A stretch of DNA of 64,000 nucleotides from Isoetes taiwanensis (GCA_021234155.1 JAJEKV010000103.1:2356001-2420000); one strand, 5' to 3'; shown: positions 47,386 to 59,320, counted from the stretch's first letter. Notes: generated by a model from the sequence alone, not told the origin. A program made the numbers and translations.

Positions 47386-48719
47386 CGCCCAGGATTGTTG
47401 CCCAAGGGTTCGTGGTATGGCGGTGTATCCCATACGGTATTGCTGGCGTATAATACAGTACATCCACATTTAGTATACAAAGATTTAGGCCCTTTTTCCT
47501 ATTTCTACAAAAAAAAAAATTATCGTGGCGGCCTCCTTTTTAAATCCTTTATAGCAAGGCTGGCCGGGGGTGAAGTGGCTTAAATCATAGTTCAAAGTCA
47601 TGACAATCAATTCAAATCGCTACTTCTAGACAATAGAATACTTGATACCATGACTGCCTGTGGAATTGGCTTGAAATAATCTTTGGTGCTTGGCATGGAA
47701 GAAGTATTGCAGAAGCATAAGAACAAGTGTAATAGAGCAGAGAATGGAAATACATATTTTGTTAGCATACTGCATATTTTAACAAACGATTTTTTAGGCT
47801 TGAGCATAAGATATTATTAGATCACCTTGTATTATTGGCCGACCTAAGGACATAGTGGAATCTCACGCCTAAGCACAACATTGCATCGAGGTGTCATGAG
47901 GCTAAATCTGTGCTTTGATCAAGAGTTAACATATAAAGCTATCACTCTTTTAGTAAAGCTCTCAACAAAAAATTATGAAGTAGCACGTATCATTATATAT
48001 TGCCTGTTAATTCATAGAAAACATAAGTTTATAATGGCGGCATGCATATCAAGAATAGATTCTTTGTGGTTGGCAATTTCATACCAAAGAAAAGCCATGG
48101 ATGCTTATAACTGAATTCCTAAACATGCTACTGGGGGCAATAGTTAGTCCAATATGATAGAACCTCGCATCAAATTTAAAAATAGATCCAAATTGGCACC
48201 AATAGCCTACATAATGCAAATTATCCTTTCTTATTATTGTGACTCCTCGTAATATCAACTCAACAAAAATCACCATACCTAGCCCTTATTGATGTAAGCA
48301 CCTCAACATATGTCTGATCAAGGACAGTTGGAGGAAAGTGAGCATTTGCTCTAGAAAGCAATGCTTGAAATAACATAAATGATATGGGCTTTTACATGAA
48401 TGTATAGCAGAAGGGAATATCTGAATTTTGAAGTCTGCACAAAGTGAGATTATCTACACCAACATTTTGATTTTGCTTCTGTAGAGTTTCAAGGTCATTG
48501 TTGTGCAACATGTTCGAAACCCTGCGATGCATACAGTTGTTTTTTTACAACTCTACTTTCACATGTTTCTACTCTAGTACATACTGAAATTAAAACAAAG
48601 AAGCACTGGTGCAATCATTATCTGGACATATAAAAAGATCATTGCATAAATTCCAGAGCCTAAAGTGCCTTGATAAATCCGAGCCTTGATGAACTAAAAA
48701 ACTTTTTAGAGCCTGGATC
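47386..48719. other. Intergenic, no gene recognised
   Basis: Upstream flank of the SKIP5-like gene, then A+T-rich DNA. A short phrase (TCAAATTTAAAAATAGATC) at about 48,169 recurs at about 48,718, suggesting a small duplication next to the kinesin remnant. Confidence 0.35.
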
Positions 48720-49690
48720 AAATTTAAAAATAGATCTGAAACAACGGATATGCCACCATTTGCAAATTCAGATATGCTGAGTGGTTTATGTCTATAAACT
48801 CTAGCATTCCCTGCAAGATCCAATATAACATCGCACATTATAACCAAACATTCACTTCCTTTTATATAAGGTAAGAAAGTAATACCTTGAAGCTCAATAA
48901 CCTTGTTAAGAAGTGTTTTACGTTCTTGACTTTGCTCCTGATATCGTTTTTCCAGATCCTGATGCTCATTCACTGTCAAATAACTAGATTAGAAAAATCT
49001 ACGCAGCATTTCATCTAGGCCTAAATAGAAAACTTACCTAGAGCCTGCATAGCTGCATCATGCCTGTGGAATCTGGAAAGGAATATATGCATTCTTTTAT
49101 GTCTCTCGATAGAACATCAAATGTTTCTTTCAACTTCTGAACCAACATTTATGTTTCAGAAAACTATAATAAGAAAGGTTACTGCAAAGTAACAGAATGA
49201 CCACACTAACCCGGACTTCCTTTTGCATTTGAGATGTCGATGCAGCCCACGTTTGTCTGCCCACGTTTTTCTATCAGCATCTTCTTTCTCTCTAAGGTCT
49301 CTAGGCTCCATTAGTTGTTCTTCTACAACATTTGCTGGAAGAATAGAGAAGCAAAGATCTCGCCCTAAATACAGAACTTACCTAGAGCCTACATAGCTGC
49401 ATCATGCTTGTGGAATATGGAAAGGAATATATCCATTCCTTTCTGTCTCTCGATAGAACATCAAATGTTTCTTTCAATTTCTGAACAAGCATTTATGTTT
49501 CAGAATACTGTAATAAGGAAGGACAATGTAAAGTACCAGAATGACCACACTAACCTGGACTTCCTTTCGTATTTGTGATGTCGATGCAACCCATGTTTTT
49601 CTATCAGCATCTTCTTTATCTCTAAGGTCTCTGAGGTCCATCAGTTGTTCTTCTAAAACATTTGCTCTGATACCATCATAACAGATGGTA
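48720..49690 (-). pseudogene. KIN-14 kinesin fragment (neck and motor start), exons partly duplicated
   Basis: Read on the minus strand: an exon with RKTWVASTSQIRKEVQ (copies at about 49,550-49,690 and 49,205-49,335), an exon ending FHKHDAAMQAL (about 49,037-49,075 and, with a stop, 49,380-49,420), an exon NEHQDLEKRYQEQSQERKTL..NKVIELQ (about 48,888-48,975), and an exon GNARVYRHKPLSISEFANGG (about 48,745-48,811). The coiled-coil neck followed by 'G-N-x-R-V' and 'PL' is how the motor domain starts in C-terminal-motor KIN-14 kinesins. The P-loop and the rest of the motor are absent, and RVYRHKPL departs from the usual RVFCRCRPL. Hence a gene fragment, not a working kinesin. Confidence 0.65.
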
Positions 49691-49720
49691 TTCATTGAAA
49701 AACACTGAAACCTTTCTCAA
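49033..49720. repeat. 344-bp tandem duplication within the kinesin fragment
   Basis: Copies start at 49,033 and 49,377 (CTTACCTAGAGCCT). Each carries the same two exons and the intron between them. They differ by about ten percent and by a short internal duplication (GCCCACGTTT..TCT) in the left copy. Confidence 0.8.
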
Positions 49721-50071
49721 GATTACCTGTTGAATCTTGACTATGTCATGGCATACATTTGAAGAGCCTATGTAAGCTACAACCATTCGTAATCTGATTA
49801 ACAAAACACAGAGGAGGACACGCATCAAGATGGCATTGCAAGGGGCCAGATAGAGGTCAAGTCCTTAAACCTACTATATCAACATTCAAGTAGCTAAACC
49901 TCATAAAGTCTCGAAGTCTTCATTAAATAAGTAGTGGCCTTCAAACCAAGTAAGGGCATAGCAGTAAGAGATTGTGTTAAGCCTGATACGTCGCAGTTTA
50001 TTGTGTTATTGCGAGGTTTCAAAGACAAAGTTCAAGTTTGCCATCTGCATTGATAAACCCAGAAAATTAGG

Positions 50072-51750
50072 TCAAGAGGAATGGCTTTGGGCAGACATTA
50101 TGCCAGGATAGGCCGTGATCACCCTGCCAGCCTCTACCTTTGCATTCACCATCATATGTCGCAAGAACATAATAAATATTTGACAACAACACATGTATCG
50201 GCGCAGGATATCTTCGTCTAAGACATGGACAAGTTCCGCAATGTGTTCTCCACGTTGTACATCAACCACCATATTGCATGCACTTAGCAACATCACATAC
50301 GCCCGAGTTGTAGGTTTAAATGGCAGACTATAAAGGACGTGTTTTGCTATATCCAGATATTCTGCCTTTGCAAGGTCAATGAGGCAATGGTAGTGCTCCA
50401 TCCCTGGGATAATGCCATAGGCTGATGCTATTGAAAGAAGGGTGTGGATGCCTACAATCACGTCACCAAAGATGAGTAAATGCATAAAAGATGTTGACAA
50501 ATATTATAATCGCCTAGTAAAACACCAACTAAGTGCATCCTTTGAAAAGCTTCAAGCTCTTCCTTGCATTTCCATGTCGGGCTGCTCCCAGTATAGTGTT
50601 CCATGATCCCACACCCTCTTTCAGCTCCAAAATATTTGACTAGCTTCTTCCAAACTTCCAGACTTTGCACTGACCATAGCACAGCTCAAAGTTATGTGAA
50701 TTAGAAATCTTAGAAGTGATTTAAGGCAAAGAAATTTTCTACCTCGATGTAACTTTGTGTTCTTTACACATGCATTAAGAATGCCAATGTATGTAACATC
50801 ATTTGGACACATACCATCCGGCTCAAGATCCCGTGAAACAATATAGGCATCCCCAAGTATCACCATTCTCTGCAGAACAAAGAATCATTGATGTCCATAA
50901 ATAAACATCTCGCTTTTAGCCTTTTATCAGAAAAAAACCACGCTGCGGCATCTTTCACATTCCCGCGCTTTTCCATACATTTTGATGAGAACAAGACCAT
51001 TAATAGCTGGCCTCGATTCCAACCCCTTTGCATGAGCTTCGCTGTAGATGTTTACCCATATTTATATCCAACTCGCATGTGCAAGCCTCAAAAAGGTTGA
51101 GAAATGTCACTTTGTTTGGAACAATGTTGCATTTTTCCATTTGAAGGAACAGATTAAGGGCTCCTTTGCCATTGCCTTCATAGTTATATGCTGCAATCAT
51201 AGCATTCCATGAAATCACATTTCGCTCGTGCATTTTTTCAAACACCACCGTGGCATCTCCAACACAAGCCACAGCTCCCATACATGTGGATAAGAGTATT
51301 CAGCACAACAAGAGTCATGTCCAAATTATACCGAATTATATGAGCATGCATGTGCTTTCCCTATGCTAGTGAACCCTAACCCGTGCATGCACTAAGAATG
51401 CAAACAAAGCTGGCCTCATTAGATTCTATACTTTCAGTTAACATTTGCTTAAAGAGTTGGATTGCATTATTGTGGTAGCCATGCCCAAAGATAAGCTGAA
51501 ATCATGGTGGTCCAAGTGACTATATTGTGTCGCGGCACTACATCAAACAATCATTGTGCCTTGTGAAGATTTCTATTATATGCATACACAATAATCATGA
51601 TACTCCGTGAGAACACATTTTTCTTTAAAATACCATAAAAACAACCCTTCGCCCGGTCTATCATTCCACATTTTCCATACATAAGAATAAGAAAGTTCTC
51701 AAGGAACGTGTCCAAGTAGTACCATCTCTCAGGATGTGAGCATAAACGCT
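50072..51750 (-). pseudogene. PLS-type pentatricopeptide repeat (PPR) gene remnant
   Basis: The minus strand contains successive PPR-like segments in changing frames: MYGKCGMIDRAKGCF near 51,670, NIVTWTTMISAY near 51,510, ERNVISWNAMIAAYNYEG near 51,210, NKVTFLNLFEACT near 51,090, NDVTYIGILNACV near 50,790, MEHYHCLIDLAKAEYLDIAK near 50,390 and TTRAYVMLLSACN near 50,300. The 35-residue spacing and the WNAMI/VTF signatures are those of plant organellar RNA-processing PPR proteins. At least five frame changes and stops make it a pseudogene. No DYW domain is seen. Confidence 0.75.
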
Positions 51751-53242
51751 TTTCTCTAATGCTAGAAACTTCTCATGTCACACTGACGCAAAATTGAAGC
51801 AAAGACACTTTCAGTTTTTATCCTACAAAATCTACCTAGATTATCCAGCACATCCTTTTCACATTATGACATCATCAGCATGATAGTGCTAACTTGTTTT
51901 CACGTTCAATATAATCACATTTCAGCTGGATTTCATTAGATATACATGCCATTCACTCCAGGAGTTAATTTCAAATTATTAATGTCTGAATCAGCAGTTC
52001 TTATCCTAAGAAGTTCGAGTTTCGTATGAACATGAGTACAATTTCAATCTTTATATATGATCCTAAGATCAGTCCTCGAATTTGAATTCCTAGCAAATCA
52101 TTAAGAAGCATTCATGTCAAGAATCGCTGAGAGTTTATGCCATGCTTCCCAATCGCGATCTCTCAACTCGTAGCACATGCCCCAAAGATCAGATTGGAGC
52201 TTTCGGTTTGCCCCGCCAATTACCCCGGCTAGAACATCTCATGATCTAGAACGCATGAGACCGCCCGGTTCATGTGCAACAATGGGTTTGGAGCAGTCAC
52301 CAGCATATTCTAGATTTCTAGCATATACCTAGGATATCCCACAAACCCACATAAGCGAGGGTTGCCCCCCTAGGGGCAACCCAAAAAGGAATTTTATTTT
52401 AAATTGAAATCGTAGATTTGATCCTCATGCACTATCTTGACACCGGATAAGTTGTTGTATACCTAAAAAAGGAAGTGTGGCAAATGCTAAAGAATATGAA
52501 GTTTCAAATTTTAGAAAGAGTTGAAGGCAAACAAACTATTAAAATGCCTCTTAAAATCATATGAGGGAATTTAACTAAGATATGGGTCATTAACTAAAAA
52601 CACGATAATCCATATGCCATTGTAAGAAATTGAGTCAGAGAATGATGTTTAAAAATTGCAAACAATTAGATATAATTTTGTCACATACAAAATTATCACG
52701 TCAACAACACACTATTAGATAACTTAGTGACAATGTGGATATAAGCTTCTCTCTTAATGTATTATGAAGATACAAAATCAACCATTGACATTCTACTGTT
52801 CATATGGAACCTGCCCGAATCTCTGTAGCATGAAAAAACTAAACCATTATTCATCAGCTGAACAAACCTCTGAGTCACCATCGATATTCCTGGATCTCCA
52901 TTTTTCTGTTGTACATCTTCACATTTTATTTTGATGGTTCCGACGGTTGTGGAATCATCGAAGAATCACTCGGTTCGATCAATCAGGAATCGAGCATTTG
53001 AATCTTTCTTGGCTCCAAACTAGTGGGCCGAGATTCCTTATTTCCTATTTAGGTTTATACATTATAAGGAAATATTTTACACTATATACACCATTCATTT
53101 ATACCATAAAAATATTCTATGATCTCACCTAGGTTTAACTTCCAGAGTTCCATACCAGGTCCTACTCCAGGAGACAGGTTTTCTACCCCTTCAACGGGCT
53201 ACATTGGAACGCCATATCATTTACTTTCAGAAGGTGGTCACT
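51751..53242. other. Intergenic, no gene recognised
   Basis: A+T-rich DNA. The stretch 52,150-52,330 is less A+T-rich but has no long open frame. Nothing recognised. Confidence 0.35.
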
Positions 53243-53605
53243 ATGGGTGATACACGTTTGCCCAACCTTGCTTTGGCCATGGCGATGGGTCCCCAACGCC
53301 TGAAAGCCTACTGGAAGGACAAGCAAGCTCACCGGTTCTCACGCTGGGGTGTACAGGCAAACAGATGCGTACATGTAAGGACAAAGAAAGATCACAAGGC
53401 CCTTAAGCTGTACCTAGATGCTACTTTCCTTCACAAGCTCTGGGATGCAGATGCTCTGGCGCATTTTAAGCTGGCACACTATCAGCAGCAAGTCAATCCT
53501 AGGCTCACGAGAGGCCCACACCAATACTTGTACACCCAGTTGCCCATGAAGAAGCGCAGACTTATAGCTTCCATTCACACGAAAGTGCACATCGCCCGCG
53601 ATTGA
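53243..53605 (+). CDS. Hypothetical protein, 120 residues, unrecognised
   Basis: An ATG-started frame of 120 codons ending in TGA at 53603-53605. The protein is basic and rich in His, Lys, Arg and Leu, with segments such as NLALAMAMGPQRLKAYWKDK and LKLYLDATFLHKLWDADALA. The base composition is clearly richer in G+C than the surroundings. Just upstream is TTACTTTCAG, a possible splice acceptor at about 53,230, so this could be an internal or last exon. No domain is recognised. It may be a fragment of a transposon-borne gene; Copia debris starts 0.6 kb downstream. Confidence 0.35.
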   Translation: MGDTRLPNLALAMAMGPQRLKAYWKDKQAHRFSRWGVQANRCVHVRTKKDHKALKLYLDATFLHKLWDADALAHFKLAHYQQQVNPRLTRGPHQYLYTQLPMKKRRLIASIHTKVHIARD

Positions 53606-53924
53606 GATTGTGGACGCTGGGCTCGGGGAAGCACGAGAGCAAAGGTTTTGCTGCTGTTGCCACCCGTGGTGCCATTGAGGATGAATGTCATGCGCTTCCA
53701 GATCTCGCCTAGCGCCGCTTGCTCATATCCAAGAGCGTGTATGTTTCTGGCTACTAGTGCCCGCCAACCGCTGCATGAGTTATTGAATACGGGCCTGGTT
53801 TGTTGGGTCATACCTCCGTGGAGGTTATGGATGCACGGACTCAGCTTGTGTCCTCAGGATAGTATTGAACTGTCCTATACAATTGTACAAATAAGTACAA
53901 AGATACTTATTATTGCTAAGGTTT

Positions 53925-54064
53925 TTCCTCGAAAACACTTTGGGCGGGGTTTTTAATCCGCCAAGAATACGCTTTTGTCGCTCTCTTTTTGTTTGGGTCC
54001 CATAAAACAATTGGTCTCCGTGGACGCTAAAAAACCTAATTCTATTCTATTCTATTCTATTCTT
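53925..54064 (+). mobile_element. Truncated retroelement ending CCGTGGACGCTAAA + (TTCTA)n
   Basis: The 3' part reads GTTTTTCCTCGAAAACACTT, a G-rich run, TTTTTAATCCG, GGGTCCCATAAAACA, then TCTCCGTGGACGCTAAAAAA followed by four to five TTCTA units. The same organisation with another microsatellite ends the insertion at 54,505-54,905. Confidence 0.55.
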
Positions 54065-54179
54065 GACCTAGGTTGAAACCTTCTATGGTATAACTTATGT
54101 GACAAGTGTGCACAGTGTTTTCCTTGAGTGCTCTTTTGTGATTATGTACTACCGCTTTGTTTGCATGTCTAATTTAGTA

Positions 54180-56030
54180 CATTTACTACTTAATGCTATA
54201 TCAAGCCTTGTATTATTTTTTTTATAAACAACAAACACCCTATTAATTGTCCGCAAGTTGTACCTTATCCATTTGCTCCATCTCAACCTTTTGTTTTAGG
54301 ACACATGTCCCTTGATAGTTTCATTCCCATAATAATGGGTACCTTGTCTCGATTTTGATTCTTCCATGTTAAACTTTTTAAGCACCGCATAAACATAGCC
54401 ACTTTGAATGATTTTTTTTTTCTCTCGCTTCTTGTCACTTGAACTTCTAGAAACTTGGTCAGTTTCTCCTAAATCCGCTATTCTCGCATCTCTTCCTAAG
54501 ATGAGAGATTATGCCTGTGTTGCCACATGCAGATAGTAGAAGACGAACACATCCGAGCAGCTCATGCCGATCTCAGATGCTCTGACATAGCGATTCATCA
54601 ATTGCTGGCTTCGCCAATGGTTGCACGTCTCGCATCCTACATTCTGCAAGTCTCCACCGTCAGAGAGTCCCTCACAGTACAGGGGATTTGAGCGCCCAGA
54701 TAGGGAATTTGAACGCCTACTACAAGGGTTTTTCCTCCCACATGGGGGGTTTTTTCGTCCCAGTGGTAGAGACACATTGTATAGGGCTTTTGTGGTTTTC
54801 TTTTGTGTTTGGATATTATCTGATATATTGTATTGTGACCCTCTCATAGGCCAGATGGCCTCCGTGGACGTTAAACTATACTTCCTTCCTTCCTTCCTTC
54901 CTTTAAAGTTTCTTTACACTATTGTAGAATGTCAACACCATTGGCATCTAGTATACAGTCATCTACATAGATGGCCATTATACAAAATTTATCTCCCTTT
55001 CTCAAAAAATATACATTACCATCATTTGCAAGTTTTTCACATCCCTGCTCCTTCGAATATTGGTCTATGCACATATACCATTGTCTTGGGGATTGTTTCA
55101 ATCCATACACTGCTTGTTTTAGTCTCCATACTTTTGTTTTACCTTCTTCAAGACCTTGTGTCTGTTCCATGAAACCTCGTCTAATTTAGTATTCAAAAAA
55201 GTAGTACACACATCCATATGATGTAACTCCAAGTTTAATGTATTTGCAATTGATATTATCGTTTTGATACTAGCTAGTTTTACCACAGAAGAATATGTCT
55301 CATCAAAATCTACCTCTTATTTTTGTGTGTATCCTTGTGCAACTAACCTTGCTTTGTATTTGGGGCTTCCATCTTAATTTGTTTTCCATTTAAAAATCCA
55401 TTTATTTCCAACTGTCTGTTTACCATTAGGGAGATCTACAAGCTCATATGTAGACGTCTTCTTGAATGATTCTATTTCTTCATTCATTGCTCTCTTCCAT
55501 TTAATGGCATCAGTGTTATTGCTTCTTCGAAGGTCTCTGAAGTTTCTATTTCTAATACCATAAATGCTTCTATATCAAGGACATTTGTTTGCAGCCTAGC
55601 ACTCTTTCCATTTTCCTTTCTTCTATATAGATTTGTATCTATATTGATTTCTTCTAATAGTCTTTCAACCTCAGTTCTTCTTTTCCTGTTTTTAACATTT
55701 TGGTCTGCAGTGTCATCTGCATCACCATTCCTACCACCTACATCATCATTCCTATCATCTGTTTCTGATCCAGGTCCAACTTCATCACTAATTTCTCCAC
55801 AGTACTTCCTATTTTAATGTCATTATCCTTTTCATACTCATCCATAAACTTACTTTTGTTCTTTTTTGGTCCAGTGTGCTTTTCATGTTCAACTTGCATT
55901 ATTTCATTCCCCTTTGGTCGATATAATTTTTCCTCTACGGAGTGTAAATTTATATAGGGTCTTTTTTCATGGGCACTTTGGTCTTTTTTCCAACAGTTGG
56001 AAGTAAAGCACAATAAAAATAGTATCCCTG
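54180..56030 (-). pseudogene. Copia C reverse transcriptase and linker, decayed
   Basis: Read on the minus strand: an acidic linker (56,013-55,700), an RT start with many stops (55,500-55,200, e.g. ELHHMDV and TFLNTKLDE), the frame 55170-54919 with VYGLKQSPRQWY and the catalytic AIYVDDCILDANG, and after an insertion the RT tail (QSGYVYAVLKKFNMEESK) down to about 54,230. Integrase, RNase H and LTRs are not seen. It differs from Copia A and B in sequence. Confidence 0.75.
54505..54905 (+). mobile_element. About 400-bp insertion ending CCGTGGACGTTAAA + (TTCC)n
   Basis: It interrupts the Copia C RT right after the YVDD region. The 3' end reads GTTTTTCCTCCCACATGGGG, TTTTTTCGTCCC, then GGCCTCCGTGGACGTTAAAC and (TTCC)n. 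The variable microsatellite tail and one-sided conservation suggest a SINE or a 5'-truncated LINE. No RNA polymerase III boxes were confirmed. Confidence 0.55.
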
Positions 56031-56189
56031 AAGGAAGATGCTACTAATCAAGAGTTGTAGCCAGTTGTATCCATCCAACTACCATATCTAGATTCAGAAA
56101 GATTTGTATCAGGAATATGTATTGCAAGAACTACGTTTCTCCTGGCTTTCAAAAATGCCTTCATTTGCCAATCCTTTAATGCCACCATG

Positions 56190-56692
56190 CTAATCATGAA
56201 GGTAATGTGATGGTATCAGAACTTGATGCCTGTCCTAGAAGCCACTCAAGAAATTGGTTTTCTGCTTCCTCAAGGCTGGAACGTAGCTTCCAGGTTTTGC
56301 AATGATCCAAGAACTGTTGTGCGTTTCTCATGTCTGAGGTGCTTTTTGGTTTGCTTATCATTATTCAAAGTTAAAAACATAGGATCTTTCCTTCTCTAGT
56401 TATTTTTATTATCGAAGAAGACCTCTTGAATAGCATTCCAATTTGCTTGGGCCTCATCAGCCATAAAGCCATGAAATTGTACTGGCAAAAAACCTTTACT
56501 TTGTCCAATTTTCTCCAAAAGTTTTTTGAGATTCCACATCTTTGTGTTCATCTCACATATTGCTATTGTTTTTAGACCATATATCCTAGTAAAGATCATA
56601 GCCATGATATAAGCAAACTCAACAATTCTACTAATGGGTGTAAATTTGATAGTGGTACTCCAAAATGCGCGAAAGCACCAAGCACCAAGCAC
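56190..56692 (-). pseudogene. Transposase-like gene fragment
   Basis: The minus-strand frame 56692-56396 includes FLPVQFHGFMADEAQANWNA. A later frame gives RNAQQFLDHCKTWKLRSSLE and ENQFLEWLLGQ. This combination recalls long transposon-encoded proteins of plants with a 'GFMAD-A-ANWNAV' motif and a C-terminal 'W..RNA' motif, perhaps MULE-like. The superfamily is not certain. Both ends and the middle are missing. Confidence 0.35.
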
Positions 56693-56876
56693 CTAAAGCA
56701 CCTAAAAATCGAGCAATTATAATTAATTACGGATGAACTCAGTTGCCTCGCTTCCTGCCGCCCTTTTCTTCTTCCTCAGAATTTGATCCCTTTGTTTTGA
56801 GTTCCCTGTTTCCTTACCCTTTGCTACTTCGATTGGGCAATTACGTCATATAATTCTCTGATCCGGTTGTTTGACA

Positions 56877-59320
56877 ATGGCCGAAGCCATGACTGAGCAG
56901 GATTTTATTGAGATTCATGGACTTTCTGGTGAAGGATTACAGCCTGCTTTGAAAGTGAAATGGTTAGAAGAAAACTTAACAGATGCACAACGATCTTCAG
57001 TTTGGTAAGAAGGCCGAAAGAACAAGATTAACGTTTCGATAATGCAACCTCGACACTAAGAAAAACTAGACAGATTGTTGAAAAAACTATACCAAACAGA
57101 AAGTATGGTAAACAATGAAGTGAAAAAGCAGGTAGCTTATGCTTTTGCATGGGATTATGATTCTGCCACTATAAACCCTGCAAAGCAGAAGATCAATTGG
57201 GCATCTTTTGGAGCATAAGTAATGAAATATAGAAGTTGTGAGTCAAGGGGAAGGAAGTCTTGCATAATCGAAAGTAGAGGTACATTTAAAGAGAGTTGTA
57301 AATTGGACCAGTCTGCTCTAAAAGATAACATGGAGTTGATTAAGAAAGCTATAAGTGAGATTGAGAATGAGAAGGCAACCATGGCAGCAGAGCTGCATGC
57401 AATTGAGGTTAGCTTAGCTGCAGAGACTAAGTTAAATGAGAAATTTAGTCTCGAACTTGAAGAGAGCAGGAAGAAAGTTGAAGATTTAAAGACCTCAATA
57501 CTTGAACTGCAGGTAGAAGGTGGAGAAGGTGAATTGTTGAAAGAGTTGGAGCATACACTCCAAATGGAGATATACTACTTAAACAGGCTCGAGAAGCTTT
57601 TCAAGTCTTCAACTACAGAAGCAAGTACCATGAGGAAGAGTACCTTAGAAGTTGAGGTCAAGGATAAGGAAGGCTTGAGAGGTGATCAGCAATCCATTTT
57701 GCACCAACACTATCAAGAGAAGATTACCAGGAATATGCAACTTTGGTCTAATTTTCCATGACAAGTACAAGTTGTGTTTGGTGCTAAGTTGTGATCATGA
57801 GTACCATCTGGCTTGTGCAGCCTTGTTGAATGAAGGTAAATGCAAGGTCTGTGATTCCACTATTCATCCAGATTTATTTCATGAACTTGGCATGAATGTG
57901 AAGAGACAAAGTTGATAGATGTGCCTGCACAGGCAAAGGATTTTTTGTCAGCAATATTAGATCAGGTTTTAGAGTTAACTATAAACCTGCAAGCTTCACT
58001 TATCAGGTCTACTTCACCTATTAGGTCTACTTCTGAAGATTATGAGCCATCTGCAAAGGTGTTGAAGGATGCAATGTTGAGTCCTAAAAGACTGTTAAGG
58101 CAAAGAATCCCTAGTGATAAAAAAGCAGCTGTTGAGGACAAGGATTTAGCAGGTGATAATAACTCGGCTGCAGAAAAGGATGAGGGTTCATGCTCTAAAG
58201 AAGTTGTTGACAAGGATGAGCTTGTGGAGAGTACATCAATGGCAAAGAAGAAAGCAGCTATAAAAAGGAAAAGAGAAGATGTTGAAGCTTCAAAAACTAA
58301 AAGAAAAGTTAATAAGAAGCAAAAGAAGCCTACTCAAGTATGGAAGTACAACTTCAAGAGAAAGGCATTGGTTAAAGAAATGGAAAGTGCAGGAATTGAT
58401 CAGGAAGAAGTGGCACAGATGGATGAAGAAAATACAATTGAAAAAGGGGAGCAGGTCGAACCTGAGAAGGAAAAGGTCTCTGTTGATGCCCAGACTGACA
58501 TGCCACAGAATAAAACTGATAATAACACTACAGGTACCAAAATAAATGCAATTATGGGGGCCTTAAGAGGCAATTCAATCGTGTCTCTAAGAAGTTTGAT
58601 TAACTAATAATGTTTGAATATTCAGGTACAATTGTATCGGAAGATCAAAATGTTAATCAAATGGTTCAGAATTTGAATATTGTACAAGAGAGGTTAATAT
58701 TGTCTTAAGTGTTTCTGAATTCTTTTGTATTTGTGTTTGTGTTTACTTTATGCTTGTTGAATTATAGGTATGTAGCACAGTCCTCTTTGAAGAGGAAACT
58801 TCTTGTTTTAGATGTGAATGGTGTTCTAGCAAGGACATACAGCAGGAACAATCCTATATGTGTGACAGTAGGTTGTGGATTACAAAGACAAACAAGAAAT
58901 TGGTTGGCTTAAGGCCTAAAATGTAGAGAATTTTTGAAGGCAAAATATGACAAATTTTGATATCGTAATTTGGTCTTCCATGAACTATATTAATGTCAAT
59001 GAAGTGGTTGATGGAATAGCGCCAGATATGAAACGTGACTTTGTATTTGTGTGAGACAAGTCTCATTGCCTCGAGATGCCTTTCAAGTGGCCAATTAGAT
59101 CTGACAAACTATTGTACCTGAAACCATTGTCTAAGATTTTTAGTGAATATCCACAATATGAGAGGAATTGCATATTGTTGGATGATAGTATTCACGCAGG
59201 CTAGAGCACTACACAGAGGGTAAACTCAAAATTTTGAAAACCATCGCAGATTTTGCTATGGGGAGAGTAGACAACTGGGATTTTGATGAAGGCTTATTGC
59301 AATGGTCAGTTGCAGTGATT
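56877..59320 (+). pseudogene. Degenerate gene: coiled coil + Cys/His motif + Lys-rich + FCP1/NIF phosphatase-like domain
   Basis: From an ATG at 56877 (MAEAMTEQDFIEIHGLSGEG) homologous-looking coding text continues in one frame through in-frame TAA codons near 57,008, 57,058 and 57,217 (VAYAFAWDYDSATINPAKQK). A coiled coil lies at 57,222-57,700 and a C/H motif (LSCDHEYHLACAALL..GKCKVCD) at 57,783-57,860. A Lys/Glu-rich region covers 57,912-58,540. Apparent introns follow (GT at about 58,534 to AG at 58,625; GT at about 58,693 to AG at 58,768). Then come KRKLLVLDVNGVLART with the DxDx-type phosphatase start altered to DVNG, KSHCLEMPFKWPI, and ILLDDS near 59,185. The end is cut by a (GGAA)n-tailed insertion at 59,321. 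FCP1/NIF proteins dephosphorylate RNA polymerase II CTD and other substrates. Stops and shifts suggest a pseudogene. Confidence 0.5.

Noticed and set aside
56210-56225. TGGTATCAGAAC as a second primer-binding site
   Set aside because: One mismatch to the PBS, no LTR-like CA end next to it, and it overlaps the transposase-like fragment.
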